Source: Prevotella sp. | GTDB lineage: Bacteria > Bacteroidota > Bacteroidia > Bacteroidales > Bacteroidaceae | Direction of reading: 5' to 3' | DNA length: 64,000 nt | Assembly: GCA_017557405.1 (NCBI GenBank) | Contig: JAFYYV010000036.1 | Span: 1 to 64,000, forward strand | Part shown: positions 20,198 to 28,109 of the stretch, piece by piece | Layout of the letters: each line of letters begins with the position of its first letter | Position numbering within the stretch: position 1 is the stretch's first letter | Made by a program: the position numbers and the translations under genes | The notes under the pieces: generated by a model | The model's database searches: none | Told to the model about the DNA's origin: nothing | What the model saw: only the letters and a program-made list of their open reading frames with translations

Positions 20198-20611
20198 ATG
20201 GCAAAAAAGGAACAAAATAAAAACAAAGACGACAAAAACGAAAAGAAAGCGGAAAAGAAATCAACTCCTGCTGGACGATTCACCAAAGGACACAAAAAAG
20301 TCGGAGGACGCGCCAAAGGTACGCCCAATAAGGTGACGGGCGACATGCGCTCCATCATCGAGAAACAATTAAGACCTCACATCGAAAAGATTGGAGAAAC
20401 CATCAAATCTATTAAAGATCCCGCACAGAAAGCGGCTGCCATCGCTCAATGGAACCAATACCTCATGCCTAAATACTCCAACACAACCATCAACGCCGAC
20501 ACACGACGCGACATCTCCACCGAAGAGTTTATCAGTCAACTCAACGGCAAATACGACAAATCCGACATCAATATCGACATTTCTACCATCAACATCATCA
20601 ATAACGGATAA
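20198..20611 (+). CDS. DUF5681-like phage/mobile element protein, 137 aa
   Basis: A Lys-rich N-terminal tail leads into GRFTKGHKKVGGRAKGTPNK, the signature of DUF5681-type proteins found in phages and mobile elements and sometimes described as small-terminase-like. The rest is probably helical. An upstream in-frame ATG at 20153 would precede the promoter-like TATCTTTGC at 20166-20174, so the ATG at 20198 is preferred. The gene is divergent from the 180-aa virion-like gene and convergent with the integrase. Its role is not established; DNA binding is plausible from the basic N-terminus. Confidence 0.65.
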   Translation: MAKKEQNKNKDDKNEKKAEKKSTPAGRFTKGHKKVGGRAKGTPNKVTGDMRSIIEKQLRPHIEKIGETIKSIKDPAQKAAAIAQWNQYLMPKYSNTTINADTRRDISTEEFISQLNGKYDKSDINIDISTINIINNG

Positions 20612-20648
20612 CTCCCTTACCTCTTACCTCTTACATCTTTTATATATC

Positions 20649-20679
20649 TCCCCCTAAACAGGGGGAACAAGGGGGTCTC
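20649..20679. repeat. GC-rich repeat, intergenic copy
   Basis: CCCCCTAAACAGGGGG followed by AACAAGGGGGTCTCCCC between the convergent DUF5681-like and integrase genes. The only non-coding copy I see. Confidence 0.85.
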
Positions 20680-20683
20680 CCCA

Positions 20684-21931
20684 TCACTCCCAAAAATCCC
20701 CTATCTCCACATCACACAAATCAATATCACCCCTCTCTTCACTACTTTTCACCATTTCAGTGTTCAACTCAAAAGCACTCATCGCATCCACAACTGTCTC
20801 GTCAAGAAGCTTTGCATACACCTGACGAGTGATTCTTGTCGAACTGTGTCCCAGCACCTTTGCAACGACTTCCATATCCATGCCTCCTTCGTTAAGGAGT
20901 AGGGTAGCACCTGTATGACGTGCCCAATGGCTGCTCACTGGCTTCTTGATGTTGGCCATCATCGCCAGCACTTTCAGATTGTCGTTGTAATCTGAGTTTG
21001 ACGATATCGGCAACACACCATCGTACTTCTCCAATATCTTCTCTGCAGGCTTTAATAATAAAAAGGTGAACTCCTGCTTCGTCTTGCCTCGCATTCCCGT
21101 ATATACCTTCCTGCCATTCACCAGCTTCAACTTCTTTGCGTCAAATGCCGCCAAATCAACATAACTCATACAAGTATATGTCTGGAACACAAACACGTCT
21201 CTCACGCGCTCCAGTTCAAGCGTGGGTGGATCTACACTGGCTATTTGCCGAAACTCGTCAGGCGTCAAATACTTCCCCAAGCCGCCACTCGACTTATCCT
21301 TTGGGATGTTCAACCACTTGTAAGGATTCCTGCTCACAAATCCAGCCTCACGAGCATCAATGATGAATGAGTTCAAGAAACGATGGTAGTTCTGCCACTT
21401 CGAATAGTTCTTCATCCCTTTAGCTGCTAACGCCTTATCCATCTTTAGCACATTCAGGTCCGTGATGTCCTTGAAATCAACAATCTGTCCCCATTCCTTG
21501 AACCAGCGCATGAAACGATCGTAACGCTCCTGGCTATCATCGCTACGACCATACTTTCGTACCTCCGCACGTTCCTCGCAAAACGATATGAACGTCTGTT
21601 CCGGCACAACATTCTCCGAAGACTTGTCATTCTGCCGTCGCTTTAACAGTCGTGTCACACCATTCATGTCAAGCTCACCATTCGCCATCATGTCGTTGAC
21701 GATCTGACGAGCTTGCACCATGAACGTGTCAAGCGTCCGTTGCTGCTCAAACGCGTCCAACCTGTTCACCACCTGACCAGGCTCACGCCATTGTTTCGGC
21801 AACAGCCTCACGCCAGTAGTCAACCAGTGTTGCTTCCTGTTGTAGGTGATACACAGTTCCACACTACCTTCTTTCACTCTGCTTGCCCTCTTCTTTCGGT
21901 CGAAGACAAACCTCAAAATTGGTGTTCCCAT
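20684..21931 (-). CDS. Tyrosine recombinase/integrase, IntDOT-like
   Basis: A 415-aa integrase with an N-terminal arm-binding domain (residues 1-100), a SAM-like core-binding domain (about 112-210) and a catalytic domain (220-385). Catalytic residues visible: H335-x-x-R338 (HWARH), H362 in LGHSST and the nucleophile Y372 (RQVYAKLL). The box I motif reads TCMSYVDL, so the usual Arg I is Ser256. IntDOT of CTnDOT is known to lack Arg I in the same way. The gene faces into the element, 258 bp from the 3' end of tRNA-Ser, and presumably integrates and excises this element. Confidence 0.93.
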   Translation of the reverse strand: MGTPILRFVFDRKKRASRVKEGSVELCITYNRKQHWLTTGVRLLPKQWREPGQVVNRLDAFEQQRTLDTFMVQARQIVNDMMANGELDMNGVTRLLKRRQNDKSSENVVPEQTFISFCEERAEVRKYGRSDDSQERYDRFMRWFKEWGQIVDFKDITDLNVLKMDKALAAKGMKNYSKWQNYHRFLNSFIIDAREAGFVSRNPYKWLNIPKDKSSGGLGKYLTPDEFRQIASVDPPTLELERVRDVFVFQTYTCMSYVDLAAFDAKKLKLVNGRKVYTGMRGKTKQEFTFLLLKPAEKILEKYDGVLPISSNSDYNDNLKVLAMMANIKKPVSSHWARHTGATLLLNEGGMDMEVVAKVLGHSSTRITRQVYAKLLDETVVDAMSAFELNTEMVKSSEERGDIDLCDVEIGDFWE

Positions 21932-21988
21932 AATCTTTAATTCTTATTTTATTTATAATCAGTTAATATTCAATCATTTATGCAAAAT

Positions 21989-22083
21989 GTATTACCACTT
22001 TCGCCAAAGTGTATTACCATTTCCCATTTTTGGTAATACTTTTTCGCCACATGTGAACATATAAAACCACATGAAAACACATG
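21989..22083. promoter_or_regulatory. Cluster of short repeats upstream of integrase (candidate arm-type or operator sites)
   Basis: GTATTACCA occurs at 21989-21997 and 22011-22019, exactly 22 bp apart, and inverted as TGGTAATAC at 22031-22039. TTTCGCCA-type words follow two of them. CACATG occurs at 22048, 22068 and 22078. The cluster lies between integrase and the tRNA-Ser attachment side, where integrase arm sites, excisionase sites or a repressor operator would be expected. Which protein binds is unknown. Confidence 0.5.
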
Positions 22084-22155
22084 CCAAAAAAGGAACCACT
22101 ATCCCCTTATAGCCTGAATGTCAATAATTTACGATTGTAACTAACTGATTATCAA

Positions 22156-22183
22156 CAAAAAAGGCAACCATCTCTGGTTACCT
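22156..22183 (-). terminator. Rho-independent terminator of tRNA-Ser
   Basis: On the minus strand AGGTAACCA, loop GAGA, TGGTTGCCT form a 9-bp stem with one G-T pair, followed by a T run. It starts 7 nt after the tRNA 3' end. Confidence 0.85.
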
Positions 22184-22189
22184 TTAACG

Positions 22190-22277
22190 CGGAAGGTGAG
22201 GGATTCAAACCCCCGATACCCGAAAGGGGTATACCGGATTTCGAGTCCAGCGCGATCGATCACTCTGCCAACCTTCC
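22190..22277 (-). tRNA. tRNA-Ser (anticodon CGA)
   Basis: The acceptor stem GGAAGGT/ACCTTCC closes an 88-nt cloverleaf with discriminator G. The anticodon stem-loop CTGGA-CTCGAAA-TCCGG gives anticodon CGA. There is a long variable arm (TATACCC-CTTTC-GGGTATC), as in serine tRNAs, and a GGTTTGAATCC T-arm. CCA is not encoded. Its 3' end faces the integrase, so it is the likely integration target of the element on the left. Confidence 0.93.
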
Positions 22278-22361
22278 CTTTTAGCGAATGCAAAAGTAAT
22301 AAAAAAACTTGAGAAACAAAAATTGCCTCCGCTTAAATCCCTTCTATTAACAAATTTTATC

Positions 22362-22949
22362 TTATTTGAAGCTCAGTTTGTTCAATTTGTCGCGTAGTTG
22401 TTGGGCTTCTGATTTGCGTATGGAGAGTTTGGCTGAGCAGTTGGTATCGTAGTTCATCGCTATGATACGCGGAGACATTTCCTTGATAATGCGCATCACG
22501 TCGTTCATCATCACATAAGGAAAGTTATATTCAACGATTTCCTCCACTTGCTGCATGGTAATCTCGCAATGGGCGATGGCATCGGAGGCAGCCTCACGAT
22601 AGGCAACAATGAGTCCGCTGGTGCCCAGGTTTACCCCTCCATAGTATCTGACGACCACAATCAAGATGTCGGACAATTCGTTCGAGTTGATTTGCCCAAG
22701 GATGGGCTTTCCGGCTGTGCTCGAAGGCTCTCCATCATCGTTTGCACGGAATTCGGTGTGCTCTGCGCCCAACATATAAGCATAGCATACATGGCGTGCA
22801 TCGTAGTATTTCTTCCGATATTGCGCCAGCAGCTGCTTGATGTCATCAACGTTGGTGACATGATGGGCAAAGGCGAGGAATTTACTCCGTTTCTCGGTAT
22901 AATATCCCTCGCCAATCTTGTCGCTTATGGTCTTGTATTGGTCAACCAT
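22362..22949 (-). CDS. YigZ/IMPACT family protein
   Basis: This 195-aa protein carries the family motif ANDDGEPSSTAGKPI (residues about 70-84) and RYYGGVNLGTSGL. YigZ/IMPACT proteins have an N-terminal ribosomal-S5-like fold and a C-terminal EF-G-like domain, and length fits. The eukaryotic homologue regulates Gcn2; the bacterial role is not settled. It starts 20 nt after the DUF1015 gene stop and is probably cotranscribed with it. Confidence 0.9.
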   Translation of the reverse strand: MVDQYKTISDKIGEGYYTEKRSKFLAFAHHVTNVDDIKQLLAQYRKKYYDARHVCYAYMLGAEHTEFRANDDGEPSSTAGKPILGQINSNELSDILIVVVRYYGGVNLGTSGLIVAYREAASDAIAHCEITMQQVEEIVEYNFPYVMMNDVMRIIKEMSPRIIAMNYDTNCSAKLSIRKSEAQQLRDKLNKLSFK

Positions 22950-22969
22950 CCGTGCGTTGGTTTATTGTT

Positions 22970-24217
22970 TTAGGAGAGCTTGTGGATGACCAAGCCTGAA
23001 CGCAGTTTCGGTTCGAACCAGGTAGCCTTTGGTGGCATGATCTTCCCACTATCGGCAATGTCCATGATCTGTTGCATCGAAACGGGGTAGAGGGCCAATG
23101 CGGTACGCATCTCACCGTTGTCCACACGGCGCTTCAACTCACCAAGTCCACGCAATCCGCCCACGAAGTCGATTCGGTTGGACGAGCGAAGATCTTTGAT
23201 GTCGAGAATCTCATCGAGAATGAGATGTGAGGAGATGTCCACATCGAGCACTCCGATGGGGTCATCGTTGTTATAGGTTCCATCCTTCGCAATAAGACTG
23301 TACCAGTGTTGGTCAAGATAAAGCGAGAACTCGTGCAGACGGGCAGGTTTGTATATGTCGGTGCCTTTGTCTTCAACGATGAAGTTCACTTGCAGGGCAG
23401 CCAGGAATTCCTCGGACGACATGCCGTTGAGGTCTTTTATCACTCGGTTGTAGTCGAGGATGGTGAGTTGGCTGGCTTGGAAGCACACGGCCATGAAATA
23501 GTTGTACTCCTCGTCTCCGCGATGGTTGGGATTCAGCTTTTGCTTCTCAGCTCCCACCAATGCGGCAGCAGCCGAACGATGGTGGCCATCGGCGATGTAA
23601 AGGCTGGGCATCTTTGCAAACTCCTCGGTGATGGTTTTCATGTCAGCTGCATCGGAGATGATCCAGAACTGATGGCGGAATCCATCAATAGGGGCAATGA
23701 AGTCGTATTCGGGTTCGGTTTGAGCATAGCGCATGATGAGCGTGTCGAGCACTTTGTTATCGGGATAGGCGAAGAAAACGGGCTCTATGTTGGCATTGTT
23801 CACACGTACGTGCTTCATGCGATCCTCCTCCTTGTCTCGGCGGGTCAGCTCGTGTTTCTTGATGTTGCCCTTCATGTAGTCGTCAACGTAGGCGCCCACC
23901 ACCAAACCATATTGCGTCTTGCCGTTCATGGTTTGAGCGTAGATGTAATAGTGGTCGTCTTTGTCTTGCACCAACCAACCGTTGTCTTGGAACTTCTGGA
24001 AGTTCTCGGCGGCTTTCTCATACACGCGAGGGTCATATTCGCTCGTGCCCACGGGAAAGTCGATTTCGGGTTTGATGATGTGGTAGAGGCTTTTCTCGTT
24101 GTTGCCAGCTTCGGCGCGGGCCTCTTCAGAGTCAAGCACGTCGTATGGGCGGCTTTCCACTTGCTCCACCAGTTCCTTCGGTGGGCGGATTCCTTTGAAT
24201 GGTTTGATGACAGCCAT
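22970..24217 (-). CDS. DUF1015 family protein
   Basis: This 415-aa protein has the N-terminal signature AVIKPFKGIRPPKELVEQV and the central YIADGHHRSAAAAL motif. The DGHHR motif resembles the ParB/SerK nucleotide-dependent kinase superfamily, so a small-molecule kinase activity (serine kinase has been suggested for related folds) is possible but unproven. No signal peptide or membrane segment, so cytoplasmic. A -7 element TACCTTTGC (minus strand, 24279-24287) precedes it. Confidence 0.9.
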   Translation of the reverse strand: MAVIKPFKGIRPPKELVEQVESRPYDVLDSEEARAEAGNNEKSLYHIIKPEIDFPVGTSEYDPRVYEKAAENFQKFQDNGWLVQDKDDHYYIYAQTMNGKTQYGLVVGAYVDDYMKGNIKKHELTRRDKEEDRMKHVRVNNANIEPVFFAYPDNKVLDTLIMRYAQTEPEYDFIAPIDGFRHQFWIISDAADMKTITEEFAKMPSLYIADGHHRSAAAALVGAEKQKLNPNHRGDEEYNYFMAVCFQASQLTILDYNRVIKDLNGMSSEEFLAALQVNFIVEDKGTDIYKPARLHEFSLYLDQHWYSLIAKDGTYNNDDPIGVLDVDISSHLILDEILDIKDLRSSNRIDFVGGLRGLGELKRRVDNGEMRTALALYPVSMQQIMDIADSGKIMPPKATWFEPKLRSGLVIHKLS

Positions 24218-24278
24218 ATTCTATTGATGTTTTATTATTGATGATATTTATGTTCAATTGCACTCTTCATTTCCGGCC

Positions 24279-24287
24279 GCAAAGGTA
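24279..24287 (-). promoter_or_regulatory. Bacteroidetes -7 element for the DUF1015-yigZ operon
   Basis: TACCTTTGC on the minus strand fits TAnnTTTGC. No convincing -33 TTTG at the usual distance. Confidence 0.55.
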
Positions 24288-24333
24288 CGCAAAATAATCG
24301 AAACAAGAAACGCCAACGTGAGATATTTGAACA

Positions 24334-25344
24334 TCAAGCCTCCTGATTGCTATGCAGTTTTTGTTCCACTACGGAGAACAGGATGGAAAGCAACAGCAAT
24401 CCGAAGATGATGGCAAGACTCACACCTGTCTCTATCTCGATGGGTTTCAGGTTGAGGTTCAACCCCACAAGCGAACCGAGGTCGTTGATGTATTTGTCTG
24501 TGGCGAGCAGCATTTTCACTCCCACGAAGATGAGGATGATGCCCAAGCCGTATTTCAGGTATTTGAAGTATTTGGCGATAGCCGCCAATGCGAAGTAGAG
24601 GGCTCGAAGTCCGAGGATGGCGAAGATGTTGCTGGTAAGCACGATGAACGGATCGCGCGAGACGCTGAACACGGCGGGGATGGAGTCAACGGCAAATGCC
24701 ACATCGGACGTCTCGATGACTGCCAATGCCACAAACAAAGGGGTTGCCAACCGTTTGCCGTTCTCAATCACAAAGAATTTCCCGTCTTGCATCTTTGAAG
24801 TGACCGGTAGGAATCGCTTCAGGAGCCTCACCACGATGTTGTTGGCTGGATTGCCCGCCTGTGTTTCTTCGTGAGTGAACATCTTGGCGCCTGTATAGAG
24901 CAGGAAGAGGCCAAACACGCCCAACACCCATTCAAATCGTTCCACCATTGCCGCACCTGCAAAGATGAAGATACTACGCAAGACCAATGCGCCGAAGATG
25001 CCCCAGAAGAGCACTTCATGCTGATATTTGCGTTCGATTCCGAAGAACGAGAATAGCATCAGGAATACGAAAAGATTGTCCATTGAGAGCGATTTCTCAA
25101 TCAAATATCCCGCTAGGAACTCTTTTGCCATCTCTACATTGTTTCCACCAGGATAGTAAAGATAGATGGCCAGGCAAAACACCATCGAGATAGCAATCCA
25201 TACGACTGTCATCTTCAGTGCTTCAGACACACTAACCTCATGTTGACCGTTCTTGCCAAACATCTTCAAGTCAACGATCAACATCAGTATAACGAGAATA
25301 TAGAAAACAATCCACCCCCATAGGGGTATTATAGCCATGCTCAT
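24334..25344 (-). CDS. TerC family integral membrane protein
   Basis: A 336-aa multi-pass protein (about 8-9 hydrophobic segments) with the TerC-family segments EKSLSMDNLFVFLMLF and VIETSDVAFAVDSIPAVFSV, whose acidic residues lie in membrane helices. Family members are linked to tellurite resistance and to Mn2+ export during metalation of secreted enzymes; the substrate here is unknown. The frame is open to 25449, but the promoter at 25416-25424 lies inside that extension, so ATG 25344 (MSMAIIPLWGW) is preferred. ATG 25338 is an alternative. Confidence 0.9.
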   Translation of the reverse strand: MSMAIIPLWGWIVFYILVILMLIVDLKMFGKNGQHEVSVSEALKMTVVWIAISMVFCLAIYLYYPGGNNVEMAKEFLAGYLIEKSLSMDNLFVFLMLFSFFGIERKYQHEVLFWGIFGALVLRSIFIFAGAAMVERFEWVLGVFGLFLLYTGAKMFTHEETQAGNPANNIVVRLLKRFLPVTSKMQDGKFFVIENGKRLATPLFVALAVIETSDVAFAVDSIPAVFSVSRDPFIVLTSNIFAILGLRALYFALAAIAKYFKYLKYGLGIILIFVGVKMLLATDKYINDLGSLVGLNLNLKPIEIETGVSLAIIFGLLLLSILFSVVEQKLHSNQEA

Positions 25345-25415
25345 ACTTTTAATATAATATGTGACAGTTCGGCCAACATCATGCCGTTGATGGCTTCCAA
25401 GTCGGCTTATCGTTT

Positions 25416-25424
25416 GCAAAGATA
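25416..25424 (-). promoter_or_regulatory. -7 element for terC
   Basis: TATCTTTGC on the minus strand, with a TTTG about 22 nt upstream. It argues for the internal start of the TerC protein. Confidence 0.6.
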
Positions 25425-25516
25425 CACAAAAAATCGCATTTTCGGGCAAAGAAAGTGGTGCAATTGTGCGAAAACTATGTTTTTCCCATTGAAAATCAAT
25501 GAAAAAGCAAGAAATA

Positions 25517-25548
25517 TTTGGTCAGTTTGTGAAAAAATTGTACATTTG
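25517..25548 (+). promoter_or_regulatory. Promoter of rpsF-rpsR-rplI
   Basis: TTTG at 25517-25520, 20 nt, then TACATTTG at 25541-25548. Both halves match the Bacteroidetes housekeeping consensus. Confidence 0.85.
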
Positions 25549-25558
25549 CACCCGCTTA

Positions 25559-25622
25559 TTGGCAAAAAAGGTGCCGAGGAAGCATAGAAAACAGCAAAAA
25601 AGTCCCTCTGTTGAAGAGGGCA
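25559..25622 (+). promoter_or_regulatory. rpsF 5' leader with possible S6:S18 autoregulatory structure
   Basis: The leader contains GGCA-AAAAAGG-TGCCGAGG near 25560-25580 and a clear hairpin CCCTCT-GTTGA-AGAGGG at 25602-25620, ahead of rpsF. S6:S18 complexes are known to bind an rpsF leader motif with a conserved CCG. A CCG is present here, but I did not verify the full fold. Confidence 0.35.
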
Positions 25623-25662
25623 ATGAGAATAATAATTATAATTTTTAATTTATCAAAGTAGT

Positions 25663-26007
25663 ATGAATCAATACGAAACCGTTTTCATTTTGACTCCCGT
25701 TTTGTCTGATGAACAGATGAAGGAAACGGTCGCTAAATTCAAGAAACTGCTCACCGACAATGGTGCTGAGATTTTGAACGAAGAGACCTGGGGACTGAAG
25801 AAGATGGCTTACGCTATTCAGAAGAAATCTACAGGTTTCTATTGCCTGTTGGAATTCAAGGCTGAGCCATCCATCATTAAGACTCTCGAAACTGGCTATC
25901 GCCGCGACGAGAAAGTTATTCGTTACATCACTGTTAAACTTGACAAGTATGCTGCCGCTTATGCTGAGAAGCGTCGTGCAAAGCTTGGTAAAAAAGAGGA
26001 GGCTTAA
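25663..26007 (+). CDS. rpsF: 30S ribosomal protein S6 (bS6)
   Basis: This 114-aa protein starts [18 protein letters not shown] and has the conserved [22 protein letters not shown] core and the FKAEP strand typical of S6. S6 binds 16S rRNA in the central domain together with S18. First gene of a three-gene ribosomal operon; rpsR starts 3 nt after its stop. Confidence 0.97.
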   Translation: MNQYETVFILTPVLSDEQMKETVAKFKKLLTDNGAEILNEETWGLKKMAYAIQKKSTGFYCLLEFKAEPSIIKTLETGYRRDEKVIRYITVKLDKYAAAYAEKRRAKLGKKEEA

Positions 26008-26010
26008 ATC

Positions 26011-26277
26011 ATGGCAGAACAGTCAGAAATCCGTTATCTCACTGCTCCTTCTATCGACACAAAGAAGAAGAAGTATTGCCGTTTCAAGAAGAGCGGTATC
26101 AAGTATATTGACTACAAGGATCCCGAGTTCCTGAAGAAGTTCTTGAACGAGCAGGGCAAGATTCTGCCTCGCCGTATCACTGGAACAAGTCTGAAGTACC
26201 AGCGTCGTGTGGCACAGGCTGTGAAGCGCGCACGTCAGCTCGCTCTGCTTCCATACGTAACCGATTTGATGAAATAA
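26011..26277 (+). CDS. rpsR: 30S ribosomal protein S18 (bS18)
   Basis: This 88-aa basic protein contains [20 protein letters not shown] and the conserved [24 protein letters not shown] segment. It pairs with S6 in the small subunit. The spacing of 3 nt from rpsF and about 19 nt to rplI fits cotranscription. An AAGAGGAGG sequence precedes the next gene. Confidence 0.97.
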   Translation: MAEQSEIRYLTAPSIDTKKKKYCRFKKSGIKYIDYKDPEFLKKFLNEQGKILPRRITGTSLKYQRRVAQAVKRARQLALLPYVTDLMK

Positions 26278-26296
26278 TTAAAGAGGAGGAAACAGA

Positions 26297-26854
26297 ATGG
26301 AATTGATTTTGAAACAAGACGTTATCGGACTTGGATACAAGAACGATATTGTGAACGTTAAGAGCGGTTATGGCCGCAACTATCTGATTCCCCAGGGAAA
26401 AGCTGTCATCGCTTCACCTTCTGCCAAGAAGATTTTGGCTGAGAACTTGAAGCAGCAGGCTCACAAGCTGGCTGCTCAGAAGGCTGCTGCCGAGGACAAG
26501 GCAAAGGCTTTCGAGGGCGTTGCTCTGGAGATTGCTGCCAAGGTGAGTGCTACTGGTCAGCTTTATGGTTCGGTTGGTGCCGCTCAGGTTGCTGAGGCTC
26601 TTGCCCAGAAGGGTATCGAGGTTGATCGCAAGATCATCACTATGCGCGATGCAAAAATGGTGGGCGATTATGAGGCTACTGTTCACTTCCACAAGGAGGT
26701 TGAGGTGATTGTTCCTGTGAAGGTTGTTGCCGAGAATGCTCAGGAAGTTGCTCCCGCTGTAGTTGAAGAGGCTGTTAAGGAAGTCGCCGATGTTGTCGAG
26801 GAAGAAATCGAAGATGCTTTCGACATCGAGGACGAGGCTCCCGAAGCTGAATAA
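26297..26854 (+). CDS. rplI: 50S ribosomal protein L9 (bL9), with acidic C-terminal tail
   Basis: The N-terminal domain (MELILKQDVIGLGYKNDIVNV, GYGRNYLIPQGKAV) and the long connecting helix are typical of L9, which binds domain V of 23S rRNA. At 185 aa it is longer than the common 147-150 aa. The extra 30-35 C-terminal residues are almost all Glu, Asp, Ala and Val. A GAGGAGG Shine-Dalgarno lies upstream. Confidence 0.96.
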   Translation: MELILKQDVIGLGYKNDIVNVKSGYGRNYLIPQGKAVIASPSAKKILAENLKQQAHKLAAQKAAAEDKAKAFEGVALEIAAKVSATGQLYGSVGAAQVAEALAQKGIEVDRKIITMRDAKMVGDYEATVHFHKEVEVIVPVKVVAENAQEVAPAVVEEAVKEVADVVEEEIEDAFDIEDEAPEAE

Positions 26855-26905
26855 CAACAAGATTCGAAAAGAGATTTTCGCGCTGTAAAGCAAATCTATA
26901 ATGTG

Positions 26906-26946
26906 TCCCGACCACTCCCATCACGGAGTTGGCCGGGATTTATTTT
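26906..26946 (+). terminator. Terminator after rplI
   Basis: TCCCGACCACTCC, 6-nt loop, GGAGTTGGCCGGGA, then TTTATTTT. This closes the ribosomal operon. Confidence 0.85.
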
Positions 26947-26995
26947 GAAATGATATAGTCGTCGAAACATATAAATTGTTTATTAATGTTTTCCT

Positions 26996-27105
26996 CATTG
27001 ATGGTTTTTGACCTTGTCATTCCATAGCTTTGATCGTGTCATTGCTATGCTTTGACCGCCTCATTCCATAGCTTTGACAACGTCATTTGTGGCTTTTGAC
27101 CGTCT
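26996..27105. repeat. Five tandem 22-bp repeats upstream of fabD
   Basis: Units begin at 26996, 27018, 27040, 27062 and 27084, each starting CATT and carrying a TTTGA(C/T) core at position 12-16. A partial sixth begins at 27106. The core of units 2 and 4 is CATTCCATAGCTTTGA. Units diverge mostly in the last five bases. The rest of the rplI-fabD gap holds only the terminator before it and the fabD promoter after it. Confidence 0.85.
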
Positions 27106-27164
27106 CATTTGTGGTCAAGTGGAAATGAATCTCGATTATCGTATGACAATTGGGATTTTTTTTG

Positions 27165-27173
27165 TATTTTTGC
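27165..27173 (+). promoter_or_regulatory. -7 element of the fabD operon
   Basis: TATTTTTGC fits TAnnTTTGC and lies 38 nt before the fabD ATG. The -33 half is weak. Confidence 0.6.
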
Positions 27174-27210
27174 ACCGCAAATTATTAATATCAAAACAAT
27201 TAAAGAAAAA

Positions 27211-28101
27211 ATGAAAGCATTTGTATTTCCCGGACAGGGAGCACAGTTTGTAGGAATGGGTAAGGATCTCTATGAGAACAATCCCTTGGCAAAAGAACTT
27301 TTCGATAAGGCCAACGATGTTCTTGGCTTTAAAATTACAGATATCATGTTCGAAGGAACAGCAGAGGAACTGAAGCAGACAAAGGTCACACAGCCTGCCG
27401 TTTTCCTGCATAGTGTCATCAGCGCGCTTTGCATGGGTGATGATTTCAAGCCCGAGATGGTTGCAGGTCATTCACTGGGTGAATTCTCTGCATTGGTTGC
27501 CGCTGGTGCTTTGAGTTTCGAGGATGGCTTACGTTTGGTTCATGCCCGTGCAATGGCTATGCAAGAGGCTTGCGAGATGGCTCAAGGAACAATGGCTGCC
27601 ATCATCGGTTTGCCCGATGAGAAAGTGGAGGAGATTTGTGCTGAGGTGAGCGCTGAAGGCAATGTGGTCATTCCTGCCAATTACAACAATCCCGGCCAAT
27701 TGGTCATTTCGGGTAATGTGGAGGCTGTGAATGCCGCATGTGAGAAGATGAAAGAGGCAGGAGCCAAACGTGCTTTGCTGCTTCCTGTGAGTGGCGCGTT
27801 CCATTCACCCCTAATGCAACCCGCTAAGGACAAGTTGCAAGCAGCCATCGAGAAGACTGAGGTGAAGACTCCCATCTGTCCCGTTTATCAGAATGTGGAT
27901 GCTCAGCCGCATACCGATCCCGCCGAAATCAAACAAAACTTGATTGCTCAGTTGACAAGCAGCGTTCGTTGGACAAAGAGCGTTCAGAACATGATTGCCG
28001 ATGGTGCTGATGATTTCACGGAGTGCGGACCTGGAAAGGCTTTGCAGGGAATGATTGCCAAGATCAACCGTGAGGTTTCTGCACACGGAATTACACTTTA
28101 A
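27211..28101 (+). CDS. fabD: Malonyl-CoA:ACP transacylase
   Basis: This 296-aa protein loads malonyl units onto acyl carrier protein for fatty-acid synthesis. It shows FPGQGAQFVGMG near the N-terminus, the nucleophile elbow GHSLGEFSA (Ser88), an Arg-containing RAMAMQ helix and the SGAFHSPLM histidine region. An in-frame upstream ATG at 27109 lies before the promoter, so the ATG at 27211 is preferred. It is followed 8 nt later by a GH13 gene, an unusual partner for fabD. Confidence 0.96.
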   Translation: MKAFVFPGQGAQFVGMGKDLYENNPLAKELFDKANDVLGFKITDIMFEGTAEELKQTKVTQPAVFLHSVISALCMGDDFKPEMVAGHSLGEFSALVAAGALSFEDGLRLVHARAMAMQEACEMAQGTMAAIIGLPDEKVEEICAEVSAEGNVVIPANYNNPGQLVISGNVEAVNAACEKMKEAGAKRALLLPVSGAFHSPLMQPAKDKLQAAIEKTEVKTPICPVYQNVDAQPHTDPAEIKQNLIAQLTSSVRWTKSVQNMIADGADDFTECGPGKALQGMIAKINREVSAHGITL

Positions 28102-28109
28102 CGAATATA

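Noticed and set aside
2992..20679. CRISPR array from the regularly repeated GC-rich blocks
   Set aside because: Spacing is irregular (hundreds to thousands of bases), copies are coding, and no cas genes are present.
1..22190. Conjugative element in place of prophage
   Set aside because: Not excluded, since polyvalent proteins and IntDOT-like integrases also occur on conjugative elements, but no transfer or mobilisation gene is visible and the neighbouring small proteins look virion-like.
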